A DNA stretch of 64,000 nucleotides. It comes from Selaginella moellendorffii (Eukaryota; Streptophyta; Lycopodiopsida; Selaginellales; Selaginellaceae). The position numbers were made by a program, and so were the translations under genes. How positions within the stretch are numbered: the stretch's first letter is position 1; every line of letters begins with the position of its first letter. Location: the NCBI RefSeq assembly GCF_000143415.4, contig NW_003314351.1:183490-247489 (forward strand). Direction: 5' to 3'. The notes beneath the pieces are model-generated. The model searched no databases. It saw only the letters and a list, made by a program, of their open reading frames with translations, and was not told where the DNA came from. Positions 1-10,721 of the stretch are shown here, piece after piece.

Positions 1-830
1 CAGTGGGATTACGTCGCGAGCGCCCCGGATGGAGCGCTTTTGGGGCCCGTCTTCTCGTTTCTTCGTGCCGTGGATTGGATGGTACGCTTCGCTATACTCG
101 CCGTTTCTTTGCTTTTACTTCAAGAATTGGATCGGCATCGATCTTGCAAAATAATTTTTTGTGATCTAAAAGATCTCTCTTTCTCTCTCTTTTTGCTGTG
201 AATTGCAGGAACCATGGCTGCTGCTGCTCATAATTTTCCACGCTGGTTTGCTCACAGTGGCGATTCGGACACGAGAAAACAACAACATGCAAATGTTGCT
301 ATTCACATTTGGACGTAAGTTCATCGTCTTTTGTTTCTTCTTTTCGCGTCGCTTGGTTTGATTTGCCATGCGGTTTCTTGTTTCTTTTCTGCTTTCTCTT
401 TGTTTTTGTCCCGACCGAAACTTTGTTTGACAGTTTTTGATCGAATGTTTCGAGATTGGTTTCTCATGAATATGTCGTGATTATTGTTTGCTTTCACTAA
501 CTCGCTACCGACATTATGATTGACAGTGTTGAGCGTCTATTCTGCGGAAAAAATCAATACCCTGCTCGCCAGGAATTGGGAAAGGTTCTCACGCAAGCCA
601 TACTTTGACCGGGAGGGAGTGTTCGTATCAACAGTATGGTCGGGCCCTCTGTTACTGATTGGGACAGTCATCCTGGTAAGAAAAAGAAAAGTTTAGAAGA
701 TCTCTCTCAATTTTTTGACTCAACGCTCGCGCAGGTAAACACATTGCGAACGCTCGTCAAGCTTCTTGTCAAGTGGAAGAGAGCCGAGCTGAAACATCGG
801 GCATACTTGGCACGAAAAAGGTCCAGCTAA
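1..830 (+). CDS. TMEM18: TMEM18 family membrane protein, 5' end outside the window
   Basis: Four exons (1-81, 209-314, 527-675, 735-830) join in phase. The product has the TMEM18 order: a short hydrophobic start ending AVDWM, then EPWLLLLIIF, a hydrophobic stretch, the family-typical NW..FS..YFD segment, a further membrane span, and a basic Lys/Arg tail ending KHRAYLARKRSS. TMEM18 proteins are small multi-span proteins of the nuclear envelope; the animal protein binds DNA through its basic tail, while its role in plants is unclear. The reading frame is open at base 1, so the start codon lies upstream. All three introns are GT-AG and shorter than 220 bases. It converges on the hydrolase gene, with about 150 bases between the stops. 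Confidence 0.85.
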
Positions 831-984
831 AACTCACACAAATGCGAGGTAAGAGATAGAAACAAAAAAACCAGTTTTGTTCTTCCAAATGCGCTCAACG
901 AACGGGAAAATAAAAAAAGAAAGTTTCGTGCTTGCGAGCGACAACGATCAAATCAGGCACTGATGAAATCAAACTCCCTGCGAT

Positions 985-1989
985 CTAGAGGTGCCTTCTG
1001 ATGATATATTGTTCTAACCAATCGAAAATCTCGCTACACTTTCGAGCAGTGACGGCGTGCCGCGCCTCGGCCACCCGGATCAAACAGTTGACACTCTCCA
1101 CCACCATTTCTCTCTCGTCCTCGTCCGCCTCGCCGAAAATATCCGCGCGCTGCAACAGCTCCCGGATCTCCGACGTCTGCATGGCCGAAGTTACAAACCC
1201 CTCGCCGTTGATCACGCCGTGGATCACGAGCGCCGCGAAGAGCTTGGAGGCACCGTGGGAGCTCAAGAGGCTGCGGAAGATCTCCGAAGTTACGGGAAAG
1301 TCGAGGCAGGCAATCTCTTCCGTGGGGATCCCTTTGCTCTGCAAGGCTCGGATCTCTCGCTCGATCTTGGCGGCGGTGAGCGAGTCCTTGGGCATATGAA
1401 CGAAGAGCGTCGGCGGGTATCTGTTCGTAGCTCGCTGGAAAGCTCGCGTCACGCCGTGCGAGATCATGATCACCAGCGCCGCGAATTCGATCCGGAGCGC
1501 CAGCGCCGAGACGAAGCTCCCGCCGGACGCGCAGCCGAGAGCTACCAGCGGCAGATTCGCCATCCCGTGCCTGTTCTTCCAAGAATCCAGGATCCTCTCC
1601 ACGTTGAAAGCGTCCTGGGAGGCCTCGAGCGGCCAGGTTTGCCAGTAGTCCTTGGCGCTCTTGATGGCCACCACGGCGTAGCGCGCGCCGATCGCGCGCT
1701 GGGTGATCGCGCTGTGCTCCGGGAGGCCCTTGCAGCGCGCGCAATCGCGGTGGGGCGGGAAGAAGTCGCCGGGAGATCCACAGCCCGGGTGCGCGATGAA
1801 GAGGATTGCGCGCGGTGGAGAGCTCGGGATTTGCCACACCAGCTCCACGCCTTCGAGTAGCTCGTGAGTTGGAGCGCTGCTCGCCCAGTGATCTTGGCTG
1901 CTCGCCCGGTGATCTTGGCGACTGTGGCTACTGCTGCTGCTCGTGAAGATCACCACTGGTGGCGGGGATGGCGTTCGCTCTTCTTCCAT
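985..1989 (-). CDS. Intronless alpha/beta-hydrolase-like protein
   Basis: A 334-residue single-exon frame starts MEEERTPS. After a Ser/His-rich, probably disordered start (residues 1-45) comes an alpha/beta-hydrolase-like core: a strand and turn ILFIAHPGCGSPGDFF, a cluster CARCKGLPEH typical of the plant members, a nucleophile-elbow-like GCASGGSFVS near residue 150, then PPTLFVHMPKD. The nucleophile loop fits a G-x-S-x-G-like turn only loosely, so hydrolase activity is not certain. Plants have a conserved uncharacterised family with this layout; I know of no reaction for it. GC-rich codon use fits a real gene, and long frames on the other strand over the same bases are shadows. Confidence 0.75.
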   Translation of the reverse strand: MEEERTPSPPPVVIFTSSSSSHSRQDHRASSQDHWASSAPTHELLEGVELVWQIPSSPPRAILFIAHPGCGSPGDFFPPHRDCARCKGLPEHSAITQRAIGARYAVVAIKSAKDYWQTWPLEASQDAFNVERILDSWKNRHGMANLPLVALGCASGGSFVSALALRIEFAALVIMISHGVTRAFQRATNRYPPTLFVHMPKDSLTAAKIEREIRALQSKGIPTEEIACLDFPVTSEIFRSLLSSHGASKLFAALVIHGVINGEGFVTSAMQTSEIRELLQRADIFGEADEDEREMVVESVNCLIRVAEARHAVTARKCSEIFDWLEQYIIRRHL

Positions 1990-3226
1990 TTGCTTCTCGA
2001 TCTAGCGATAAAAACCAAAAAATAGTTTTTTTTTCCGATTGATTGATCACTGGATTGAGCTCTCGGTTTAGAGACTTACCGTATCATCGAATCACTCAAG
2101 CTCTACGTGGCTAGCTTCGGCGCGAGAGAAGGTGAGCGTTATGCTTCCATCTGCAAAAGAAAAGATTTTTCAATCTTTGAAGAGTTTTCAATCTGTGCTT
2201 CCATCTGAGTTTGCAATCTGTGCTTCCATCTGCAAAACAAGAGAGTTTTCAATCGATCAGAGCGTTTTAGGATTTTGACTTCTAGATCACTCACCAGCTA
2301 TCATGGATCGTTCTAGAGCCTCTCACAATCACTTACGCAGTGAGAATTCTCAGTAGCATTCTTGTTTGCTCTATGCGCAGGCATTTTAGAGGTTAGATAA
2401 GATCTAATGAATCTAGCAAAATATCTTCTCGCCAGGAAAATCTTCCTCTTCATAGATCACGTCTTGATAGATCACAGGGACTTCTTCTTCACTGGAAGAA
2501 CAATGGAAGCTACTGGAGTTTGGAATCCAATAGCCGGATCTCAGCCATCAGCTTTGCCACGCGTCGGCCATCCCTGCCGGGCTTCACGTGGGCGCGCACC
2601 AATCGCAAGTGTGGGCCAATGGCAGCTTGCCACGTTGGTGCTGCCTGGGCCGGGTGGGACAGGCCCACGTGATAATCACGAGGGAGGGGACCGCGACATC
2701 GCACCACGTGGACACTTCCACTACACCGGTTTGGTGGGCTATGACATGAGTGACGTGGACGGATATTTTTCCCCTTTACATCCCCTGTACGGACACACGA
2801 TCCCCTTGCCAAATTTGACTATAGCGTGTACGGAAGGGAGGATCCCGCGGATATTTTCAGATTTCTGGTTCGTTCGAGTGGAAAGAGGGACCCTCTCTAT
2901 GATCAAGGAAGCGGTTGCTCGAAAGCTCTTTTTTCCTTAGCTTTTTCCTTTTTCCTTGTCAATGGCACGAGTTTTTCTTTTCTTCATAGAACAGCAAGTT
3001 TGTTTCTCTTTATGAAACATTTGAAGATCACAGTCTCGATCAGTGGCGAGTGTCCTGTCAACGCACTAGAAAGCCGGACTGCTTAGAAAGCTTCACGGCA
3101 TGGCTGGTAGGCCACCACCTCTCGATCAATCTGTCAATCGATCCAGGCCGTTCGCTCGTTGGTTCTTTCGATTCTGCTATCTGCTTGAAAAAGAAACAAA
3201 TTCCACCGAAACTTTCACGCACCTCG
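1990..3226. other. Intergenic region upstream of the hydrolase
   Basis: This lies between the start of the minus-strand hydrolase and the stop of the next minus-strand gene. A 177-codon frame at 2407-2940 has no recognisable domain and covers the G-box cluster, so I read it as chance. A strong donor-like site on the minus strand near 2079 suggests an intron in the hydrolase leader. Nothing else is recognised. Confidence 0.5.
2585..2710. promoter_or_regulatory. Cluster of three CACGTG G-boxes
   Basis: Perfect palindromic CACGTG hexamers occur at 2585-2590, 2666-2671 and 2705-2710, and an ACGTGG core lies near 2753. G-boxes bind plant bZIP and bHLH factors in light and abscisic-acid responses. 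They sit roughly 600-720 bases upstream of the hydrolase start codon. Regulation of that gene is inferred from position only. Confidence 0.5.
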
Positions 3227-4151
3227 TCACTTTCTGGAACGAGAAGGCGCTGCTGCGGCTGCTGATTTCGCTGGGGGCGGCTTGAAAATCGATGGCCTCG
3301 CTGGAGCAGCGGGAGTTTTGGAGATGGACGCCCTGGTAGCAGTGGGAGTTTTGGAGATTGACGCCCGGGTAGCAGCGGGAGCTGCCGGAGATGGCACCGT
3401 CGCATCAGCTGGCGGCTTTGGTTTCTTTGGCTTGGTTTTTTTCTTCTTGTTCTTGGCCTCTTGCTCTGCGCGGTACTTCCGGTTCAGATCGTCGACTTTG
3501 GCACGTACTTCGTCTTCCTTTCGTTGCTTCTGGAATTGGAACAAAACCGCTTGGAGAAACTTCTTTACGAGAACAAAGCCAATTACCTCTTGTAGCTCAG
3601 CCACAGGTTTCCAGACATTAGCTCCTTCGGAACACCTCTTGTGCCTAGAAAGCAAAAGCTTAAGAAGCAGTAAAACGAAAAGCAAGAAGAGAAAAACAAG
3701 CAGAAAAGAAACAAACAAAAACAACGAGCTTACTGCTCAAGCTGCGTTTCCAGAGGACACTGATATCCACACTTGTATCGGACCCACAGGCGACCACTGT
3801 CTTTGTCCCCTTTAACTTTGTACCTGATGGTGCAAGCAAGCAAAAAAAATGTCTAGGACCTCTTTTTGCATGGACGAAACTAGCGAGGTGGATTTTTTAC
3901 TTGACACCAAGAACTGTTGCTTGGATTCCAAGAGCAGTAGTGATAAGTTCATTAGCCTGCATGGACGAATGAATCAAATGTATGTGACTCAACTCACGAC
4001 GGGAATCGAAGAAAAAACGGAGAGAAAAAAGGAGGAAAGGAAGACATTTGATACATACCCGGACAACGCCAAAAGGTAGAAGATCATCAATGTCAGTGTA
4101 AAACGCGGGTGCTTTCTTCTTCTTTCTTTTGCCTTTCTTTTTCGGAGGCAT
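3227..4151 (-). CDS. Conserved-looking lysine-rich protein of unknown function
   Basis: Five exons (4059-4151, 3901-3956, 3734-3823, 3587-3644, 3227-3529) join in phase to a 199-residue protein. It starts with a basic tract MPPKKKGKRKKKK, then a structured part with FYTDIDDLLPFGVV, ALGIQATVLG and GRLWVRYKCGY, then a charged helical stretch (KQRKEDEVRAKVDDLNRKY), and ends in a Lys/Pro/Ala-rich tail with two copies of RASISKTP. All introns are GT-AG; the shortest is 57 bases. I do not recognise the family. The N-terminal half is compact and looks conserved; the tail looks disordered. A leader intron (4178-4267) precedes the start codon and the leader holds a 72-codon ORF. Confidence 0.72.
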
Positions 4152-4153
4152 GC

Positions 4154-4462
4154 TCAAGCGTGCCCACCTTCAAAGACCTACACAGCGAAGGAAATAAAGA
4201 CCCATTCATCCATCCATGACGAAAGAGAGGGATAATCCGCGAGACCAGAGAAATTTCGCTTGCTTACCCGATCTGGATCCTGGAAGCGCCACATTGACCC
4301 TAAGCGCTCCCCACGATCTTGGCAGACTTCCGAAAATCTCCCGAATTGCGGCGGCGGCGGCAGCGACAGCGGCAATGGCAGGGGCTTGGCGATCGCTGGC
4401 AACGCGAAGCTCGTGGCACTGATCCTCGTCGCAATGCCGATTCCAAGCTGAGCAAAATCCAT
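4154..4462 (-). other. Upstream ORF in the leader of the lysine-rich protein gene
   Basis: A frame starts at 4462 (MDFAQLGIGIATRIS), runs through a Pro/Leu-rich segment to a GT-AG intron (exon 4268-4462, intron 4178-4267), and ends with TGA at 4154-4156. Two bases separate this stop from the downstream ATG at 4151. It encodes 72 residues with an Arg/Ser/Ala-rich start that resembles an organelle presequence. It could be a small gene on a two-cistron transcript, a regulatory uORF, or chance. Confidence 0.35.
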
Positions 4463-4601
4463 AGCCTGCGCTTCATATCCCTAAACCTCCATTCTACTCA
4501 TCGCCCTCAAGCGATGCCATCGCATGGGGCGCGTAATTGAAAAGGCTGGACATTCCAGCGGGCCCCTGGAACATTCTGGGCGGGAATGAGCCAGTCAACT
4601 T

Positions 4602-4657
4602 TTAGGGTTCTCTGACCGCGATGGAATGCAATCCAACCAAATAAGCGTTCTAGGGTT
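4602..4657. promoter_or_regulatory. Telo-box elements in a divergent promoter
   Basis: TTAGGGTT at 4602-4609 and CTAGGGTTTA from 4650 match the plant telo-box (AAACCCTAA in reverse), common near starts of housekeeping and translation genes. They lie just before the ATG at 4669 and in the roughly 200-base gap shared with the minus-strand leader. Confidence 0.45.
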
Positions 4658-4668
4658 TATGTTCTTCG

Positions 4669-5306
4669 ATGGACAGCGCGATCCCCTCGACGATCGCGGC
4701 AGCGGTGGAGGCAGCGGCAGGGATAGCATCATCAGCTGCGCTTGCGGCGCGAGCCAATCCAGCTCACTCTCATTCGGGATTTGCCGCTCCCCAGAATTTT
4801 GCCTTCTATCCTTGCTATCTTCCACCTTACTACTATCCATCCAATTCCAATCAGCCTGCTCAAGGAATCTCTACACACACCCAGCATTCTCTTGCTTGTC
4901 CAGCGTTTCTTCCAAATTTTCAAGATCACTCCGCTGCTCAGGAGCATCACGAAGGGTATCTTACTTCTTTTCCTGCGTCTAGATTGGTTTAAGTTCTCGA
5001 GTTTTTGCTTGGTTTGAAGGGTGGAGGACTGGAATCACGCTGAAGAACTAGAAGAAGATGTGGAGGAGGAAGAACCTCAGTTTGTGCTCTCGGACGAGTG
5101 GGCGGAGTTTTTTGCTCGATCTGAAGCGAGACGGAAAGAAAGTAAGTTTGTTCTAGCAAAAGCGAAGATCTAAGATCGTTTTTTCTTTCTTTCCAGGGAA
5201 GGAGCTGCAGAAGAAGAATGCCAAGGCTGCTCAACTCGCTGCCAAGCTACAAGCAAAACTAGAAAAAATGAGCAATCCAAATGGAGCTCCAGCTCCACAA
5301 ATTTGA
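4669..5306 (+). CDS. Small acidic/coiled-coil protein of unknown function
   Basis: Three exons (4669-4955, 5020-5141, 5197-5306) join in phase to 172 residues. The first half is Ala-rich, then Tyr/Pro-rich (CYLPPYYYP); an acidic run follows (EELEEDVEEEEP), then LSDEWAEFFARSEARR and a Lys/Ala-rich helix ending KLQAKLEKM. The WAEFF segment with the basic helix looks like the conserved part. No enzymatic motif is visible and I do not recognise the family. It begins about 60 bases after two telo-boxes and ends 49 bases before the PHAX start codon. Confidence 0.7.
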
Positions 5307-5355
5307 TTGATAGAACTTTGTTTTGCATGAACCCTAATTTGCTAGGGGAAAAGAA

Positions 5356-6399
5356 ATGGAGGACAGTGCGTCTATGGAGGTCGATCCAAGGCCTGGAATG
5401 GAGCTTCGATCAACATCAGCTGATGGCGAAGCTGGTACGCGTTTGATTTTGATTTGTGTGGATCATCTGACCGTTTCGCGTGCGCCATAGGATAATCGTC
5501 TTTGCTCTTCTTCTTCTCTCTCTTGCTCTTCAATGGTAAGCTCACGTATGCTCCCTGTTTATCAGGTGCAGCTAAGCATCGCAAGAGGAAGAGATTGGCA
5601 CAGTCACGGCGAAAGGCGCAGAGAGATTCTTCTTCCGATGGGAGAAATTCTTGCGGCGACCCTGAGAGCTTCCAAGGCGATCTCCAAACGTAAGTGGTTC
5701 TTTTTCTTTCTTTCCTGGATTTCTACTTTGGTTTCTCATCTTCTTCTTCACGCAGTTATGTCGACGCAGTGTGTAAGCATCTAAACGAGACGAAGTTCTT
5801 CGTGGTCGGAATGGCAGTGGAAATGCTGGGGATGAAGATGGTGAACGATCTTGTGAAAGAGGCAAGCTTTTTCCTTTACTTCTTCTCTTTTCTGGACAGA
5901 GTTTGTGGCTCGAGCGACTAACTGGGCTTTCTTTCTTCTCTTCAGGTAGATGAGATTGAGAAAAATGGTGGCCAAATGACTCAGGATGGCTCACGAAGGC
6001 GTACACCCGGTGGTGTGCTGCTAAATCTGCTCAAGCTGCGGCTAGAGCCGGAGCTATACAAGACGATCGTCTCCAGCTCAAGAGTAAGCTCATCTCCTAG
6101 AAACGTTTCTAGAGTTTCCGAGTAAGTTCCGATTGCAGAAGAAAGCAGTGGAATTTGCAAAACGCAGGAGGGAAATGGACAAGAACGATCCTAGCGAAGG
6201 GCGGCGGAAGCGCAGCAAAGTGTGCGAAGGGGACATGGGAAGTGGTGAGAAAGAGGAAGGTGAACTGGACGAAAACGACGGCGGCGAAAGCGGTGAAGTA
6301 TTTGATCTTGACGCTGTGAAAGACGACGATGGGGAACAACTTCCCAGTTTTCCAGCTCCCGAAGGAAGGGACACTGTAAGTTACGGTGATTTGTTCTAG
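5356..6399 (+). CDS. PHAX: PHAX-like RNA export adaptor (235 residues)
   Basis: Five exons (5356-5434, 5566-5689, 5756-5861, 5946-6083, 6139-6399) join in phase. The middle carries the PHAX RNA-binding domain: CKHLNETKFFVVGMAVEMLG, then VDEIEKNGGQMTQDGSRRR and TPGGVLLNLLK at about residues 100-135. A basic KHRKRKRL segment lies before it and an acidic, basic-patch tail after it. PHAX bridges capped small nuclear RNAs to the cap-binding complex for nuclear export in animals; plant members share the RNA-binding domain. Intron 3 begins GCAAGC, a GC-AG intron. It is much shorter than animal PHAX (about 390). Decayed pieces of a second copy lie at 10.7 and 13.2 kb. Confidence 0.85.
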
Positions 6400-6924
6400 T
6401 CTTTCATCCTACTGCGCATTAAAGATTAAACAGGATCAAAGAGCGATAAACTAAGAAGAAAAAACCAAAACAAAAGCGAGAAAAAAAAATTAAAAGAAAA
6501 CAGAATAATTCCATTCCCTCAAATAGCACGCGGATATCTGAAGTTTTGTATGAAGAAAAAAAAAAAAAAAAAAGCTTCTAGAAATTTGAGAGATGTAGAC
6601 TTGCTGGAGAGGAGTTTGGTGGCAGAACAGGAACAGGAAGAGAATGGGGGTTCTTGGAAGTTCCTCAAGAAGATTCAACGACGTCTCCTGCAAAAAAAAT
6701 GTCAGGAAACAAGAAGAAAACTGCAAAAAAATAAGAAAAGAAGAAGTACGTTCTCACTTCGATGATGCTCTAGAGCTGTAGACGACAATGCTCTTATGAC
6801 TGAGTATTTGGCAGCGTCTGTAACTTCGATGAGCAGGAAATTGGTTTCCCTTCAGCGTTGAGTTGAGCGCCTAGAGCAATTGAGCGATTGTTCTTGGAGG
6901 GGATATGCAAAATAAGAATTTCCA
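6400..6924. other. Purine-rich intergenic region
   Basis: A- and G-rich DNA between PHAX and the AUX1-like gene, with an uninterrupted run of about 19 A near 6556. A charged frame of 71 codons here has no domain. A missing first exon of the AUX1-like gene could lie in its right half, but I could not place one. Confidence 0.4.
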
Positions 6925-8557
6925 ATGGGCAGCAGACATCCTTGGCATGATTTCCTGCTTCGAGTCTTATGGCATGGAGGCTCCACATTCGATGCCTGGT
7001 TAAACATTTCATCGGCCAAGGTTCGCAATCTCCGTTCTTTCCCATTGTATAATTTCATGATTCGTAGATGGCTTCACGGCTACTCACGATGCCGCAATCA
7101 ACTACACAAATGGGGCTACCCTCTGCCATCGTTTATCAACTGTTTCAGGGAGGAATGGGAGCGTGGGTTCAACATGTAATCGGCATTCTGTTTTTGAAAT
7201 ACAGATTGCACCATCAGTCAGGTGCTTCAGACAGGACCAGGTTTACAACAACGACACAGGTAGAATCAGTGGTCGCTGATATTGTTCTACTTATTCTCTT
7301 ATTTGTTTTCCAGCTTCATGAAGTCATTGGTGGGCACCTCGGCCCTCGATGGAGAGCAGTCTCCTTTGTCTTAAACATTGTCTGTGTCTTCTATGTATGC
7401 TCTCTCCAGCTTGTTGCTTGCAGCAAGTAAGATCTATTATCATTCTGAAACACTGATTAGGAAGTTTGTTCTTGTGCAGTATTGTCTACAACCTCAACAG
7501 AACATTGGACAAAAGGACTTGGACGTCTGTGTTTACTGCGGTTTTCTCTCTGACAATCTTTATTCCAAATGCTCACAACTATAGGATCTGGTCTTTCCTT
7601 GGCGTCATTACAACCACTTACGTTGCTGGATATTTGGTAGTAGCGACTCTAGCTCATGAAAAGGCAAGAAATACATTGATTTCAACAATATAATCAGTGG
7701 AATTGTAGGTTGCAGGTGTAAAATACACAACGCCTCACAGCTACGAGGAGTATTTCACTGGTCTCTCCGGCTTGACAATCCTTGGACATGTTGTTGTCCC
7801 TGTGTAAGAGATTTTTCTTGATCTACTCGCTAGATTTTCTTAATTAATTTCGGGGGAATGGCAGAGAAATTATGGATGCAATGTGGAAGCCTCAAGAGTT
7901 TTCGATGGCCAATGCCTATTCGGTGATCTACATTCTCTTGGTCACCATGATTCCAACCATCAGTATGAACCGCAGATTTGGGGACATCCTCCTCAAGCAC
8001 CCCAATGCCCTGTCTTTGCTTCCGAGTTCCAAGTTCCGTGATACTGCCATAATTCTCTTGCTGGTGCACCTGGTACGACCGTTCAGTATGTCCATATATG
8101 TTCTTGCAATTTACCACAGAATCTGCAGTTTATCAACTTTGGAATGTACTCCCTTGCCGTGTATGCAATGTGGGAGAAGCTACTGCGTGTGCACGACTCA
8201 CCGAGCTATGGCAAGAAGATATTATCCCGAGTCCCAGTATTCCTGGCCTTCTGGCTGACCGCTTTGGCATTTCCGTTCTTTGGGATCATCAGCAAAATTT
8301 TGGACGCCACTTTCATTATATGGAACTTCTACGTGATTCCTTGCGCAGCTTACAACCTGGTGTTCTGGTCACGTACTGTGCAGCAACAGTCGAAGTCACT
8401 CTCAACTTTTGGCTGGGTGACAGATTTCAGTTTGAATCTTGGGGTCATACTGTGGGTTGTTATTGTGGAATGCGGGCTGGCACTATGGGGTGATATGGTT
8501 AGCCTTCTCAGCCTTAAAGACGACTTGCGCTTATTTGCAAAGTGCTACAACTGCTGA
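6925..8557 (+). CDS. Divergent AUX1/LAX-type auxin influx carrier
   Basis: Seven exons (6925-7020, 7068-7259, 7314-7426, 7480-7663, 7709-7803, 7865-8072, 8129-8557) join in phase to 438 residues. Family landmarks in order: LWHGGSTFDAW, LLTMP..TTQMGLPS, NLDKRTW-like NRTLDKRTWTSVF, NYRIWSFLGV..TTY, VEIMDAMWKPQEF, FRDTA, and the C-terminal FAKCYNC. AUX1/LAX proteins are plasma-membrane proton symporters that take up indole-3-acetic acid. The N-terminus is about 40-50 residues shorter than in typical members and many positions differ from canonical AUX1, so this may be a diverged paralogue or the first exon is missed. Intron 4 begins with GC. The exon 6 to 7 join is the least certain. Confidence 0.8.
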
Positions 8558-8886
8558 GTTGAACCAACATGGTGAACAGTCGACTCGGAACCATCTTTCA
8601 GCAGCTTCCACTAACACGCCGTTTCAAAGTTTCTGGGCCCCCTTCAGAGTGAAATGACTTCAAATAAAAATCACTACCGTTCAACAATGCGCGTCCAACA
8701 TCGGCCAAGCCTTGGCATCGTCGCCAGTTAGTCAATGTTTCGAATTACTTTCAGAATGTGAAGAACCGGCTCGAGAGCCTGTAGACGAAGCGACGAGAAA
8801 GACTTTGACTACCTTGGTAAGTCAGGTCGAGATGACAGCGACAGCTACCAAATTTCCAATGCCGTAGTCATCACGGATCAGGCTTT

Positions 8887-8893
8887 TATATAA
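8887..8893 (+). promoter_or_regulatory. Probable TATA box of the P450 gene
   Basis: TATATAA lies 41 bases before the P450 start codon, in the run TTTTATATAATCGG. Its distance implies a very short leader of 10-20 bases. Confidence 0.5.
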
Positions 8894-8934
8894 TCGGTTC
8901 TTCTTCACCCACCTGATCTTTCTATGCCTGTATC

Positions 8935-10496
8935 ATGGAAGTGTTTCTACTGCTGCTGGTTGTGATCACTTTCGGCTTCTTCCTGCGGACGAGGAACAGG
9001 AATAACATTCTGCCTCCAGGCCCGCTGGCTATACCATTTGTCGGGCATCTGCACTTGCTGTTAAAAGGCCACCCTCATGTCGTGCTGAAAGCTCTTGCGG
9101 AGAAGTATGGTCCAGTTATGTTTCTGCGATTTGGTGTGGTTCCGATTGTGGTGGTCTCGAGTAGCCAGTCGGCAGTGGAGTTCCTCAAGGTGCAAGATAA
9201 AGTTTTCACGTCGAGGCCAAGGTTCTTATCAGCTGGTCGGTTGCTGCTTGGTTTCGACGGGGAAGATATGGTGTTTGCTCCATATGGTATGCGCTGGAAG
9301 CAGCTCCGTAGACTTTGCACTACCAAGCTTTTCACAGCCAGGAACTTCGCAGATGTGAGGATGAGTGAGGTGAGGAGCCTGGTGAGAGCAATTCAGGCGT
9401 TTGGTGAAGCGTCTCCAAACTCGGCATTGGATCTTCGCACCAAGTTCAAGCATCTGACCTTCAATATCATCACAAGAATGCTTATGAGCAAGCGCTATTT
9501 TGAAGGTGATACTGCTGATTCTAAAGAAGCAGAAGAGTTTATATACCTTATGGAGGAGTCGTTCAGCTTGGCCGGTGCATTTCCCGTCAGTGACTATTTA
9601 CCATACAGCTTCGTCAAGTGGTTGAATATGAATCAAGATGACCGGATCAAGACTCTGTCTGTTAGAAGCCGTCAATTTGTGGACAAGATTATCACGGAAC
9701 ACGAGCTCAGATCGCCAACATGTTCGGATGACTTTCTTGGGTTGCTGCTGAAGCTCAGGAGCACCGAGGATGTTCTTCAACGGAACACTATCAGGGGCTT
9801 GATGATCGTAAGTCGTATATAGCTGTTATTCATCTGGTTTTAAACTTGGTCAGTGTTTAACAGAACTTGCTTCAAGCTGCAACTGATACCTCATCCGTGT
9901 CGCTGGAATGGACTTTGGCCGAGCTTATAAATCATCCAGCCTGCATGTCCATGGTCCAGGATGAGATTGCTAGTGTCGTTGGCTCCAACAGAATGGTGGA
10001 AGAGAGGGACATTAGCAAGCTTCCCTATCTGCAAGCGATTGTTAAAGAATCACTCAGACTCCATCCACCAGGACCTTTGCTCTTACCTCGAGAATGCTCC
10101 AAAACTTGCGAAGTGATGGGATACAAAATCCCGGAAGCTACTACGTTAATGGTGAATGCATACGCAATTGGAAGAGACCCGAAAGTTTGGAAGGAGCCCC
10201 TTAAGTTCAAACCTGAGAGGTTCTTGGATTACAGCTGCTTTGATGTTGGTGGCAACAATTTGGACGTTATTCCATTTGGAGCAGGAAGCAGAGCCTGTCC
10301 TGGAATATCTATAGCGTTCTCCATACTTCACTTGGCGCTGGCCAACTTGGTACATGCTTTTCACTGGACACTGCCTGCTGAAGTGGTGCATGTTGACACA
10401 AGCAACGAGAAGTATGGACTCACTGTGACCTTAGCAAAGAAGCTGGAAGCCATCCCTCTCTGCAAAATTGATACAATTGTCTGTGGGGATGAGTAA
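8935..10496 (+). CDS. Cytochrome P450, CYP71-clan type
   Basis: Two exons (8935-9807, 9864-10496) give 501 residues. It has an N-terminal membrane anchor (MEVFLLLLVVITFGFFL) followed by the Pro-rich hinge LPPGP; RWKQLRRLC marks helix C. The I-helix is AATDTSS (about residue 296, with the oxygen-activating Thr); the K-helix is ESLR; PERF follows, and the heme loop PFGAGSRACPG (about 432-442) holds the ligand Cys. All catalytic landmarks are intact. Such P450s are endoplasmic-reticulum mono-oxygenases of specialised metabolism. The single phase-0 intron after the GLMI segment is the typical position for A-type plant P450s. The substrate cannot be told from sequence. Confidence 0.92.
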
Positions 10497-10721
10497 GAAA
10501 ACATGTGGAATGAATATTCTGTTATAACACAATTCATAAAATACAAATACAATATTAATTGCTAATATGAATTTTGGATTCATGAACTCTATGTGAATCC
10601 ATAGTCCATGAGTTGTGCCCAGCTCCTTGTCAATGTGCAAGTTGAAAGTTCTGAAGTCCTTAACTATGGTGGACAAAGGAGGTAGCCAGCTTTTGGACAT
10701 AAAGTGATTATTTTTGAAGAA

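Noticed and set aside
2407-2940. 177-codon plus-strand frame
   Set aside because: No domain, odd composition, and it overlaps the G-box cluster in the hydrolase promoter.
6550-6765. 71-codon Lys/Glu-rich frame after a run of A
   Set aside because: Low complexity in purine-rich intergenic DNA.
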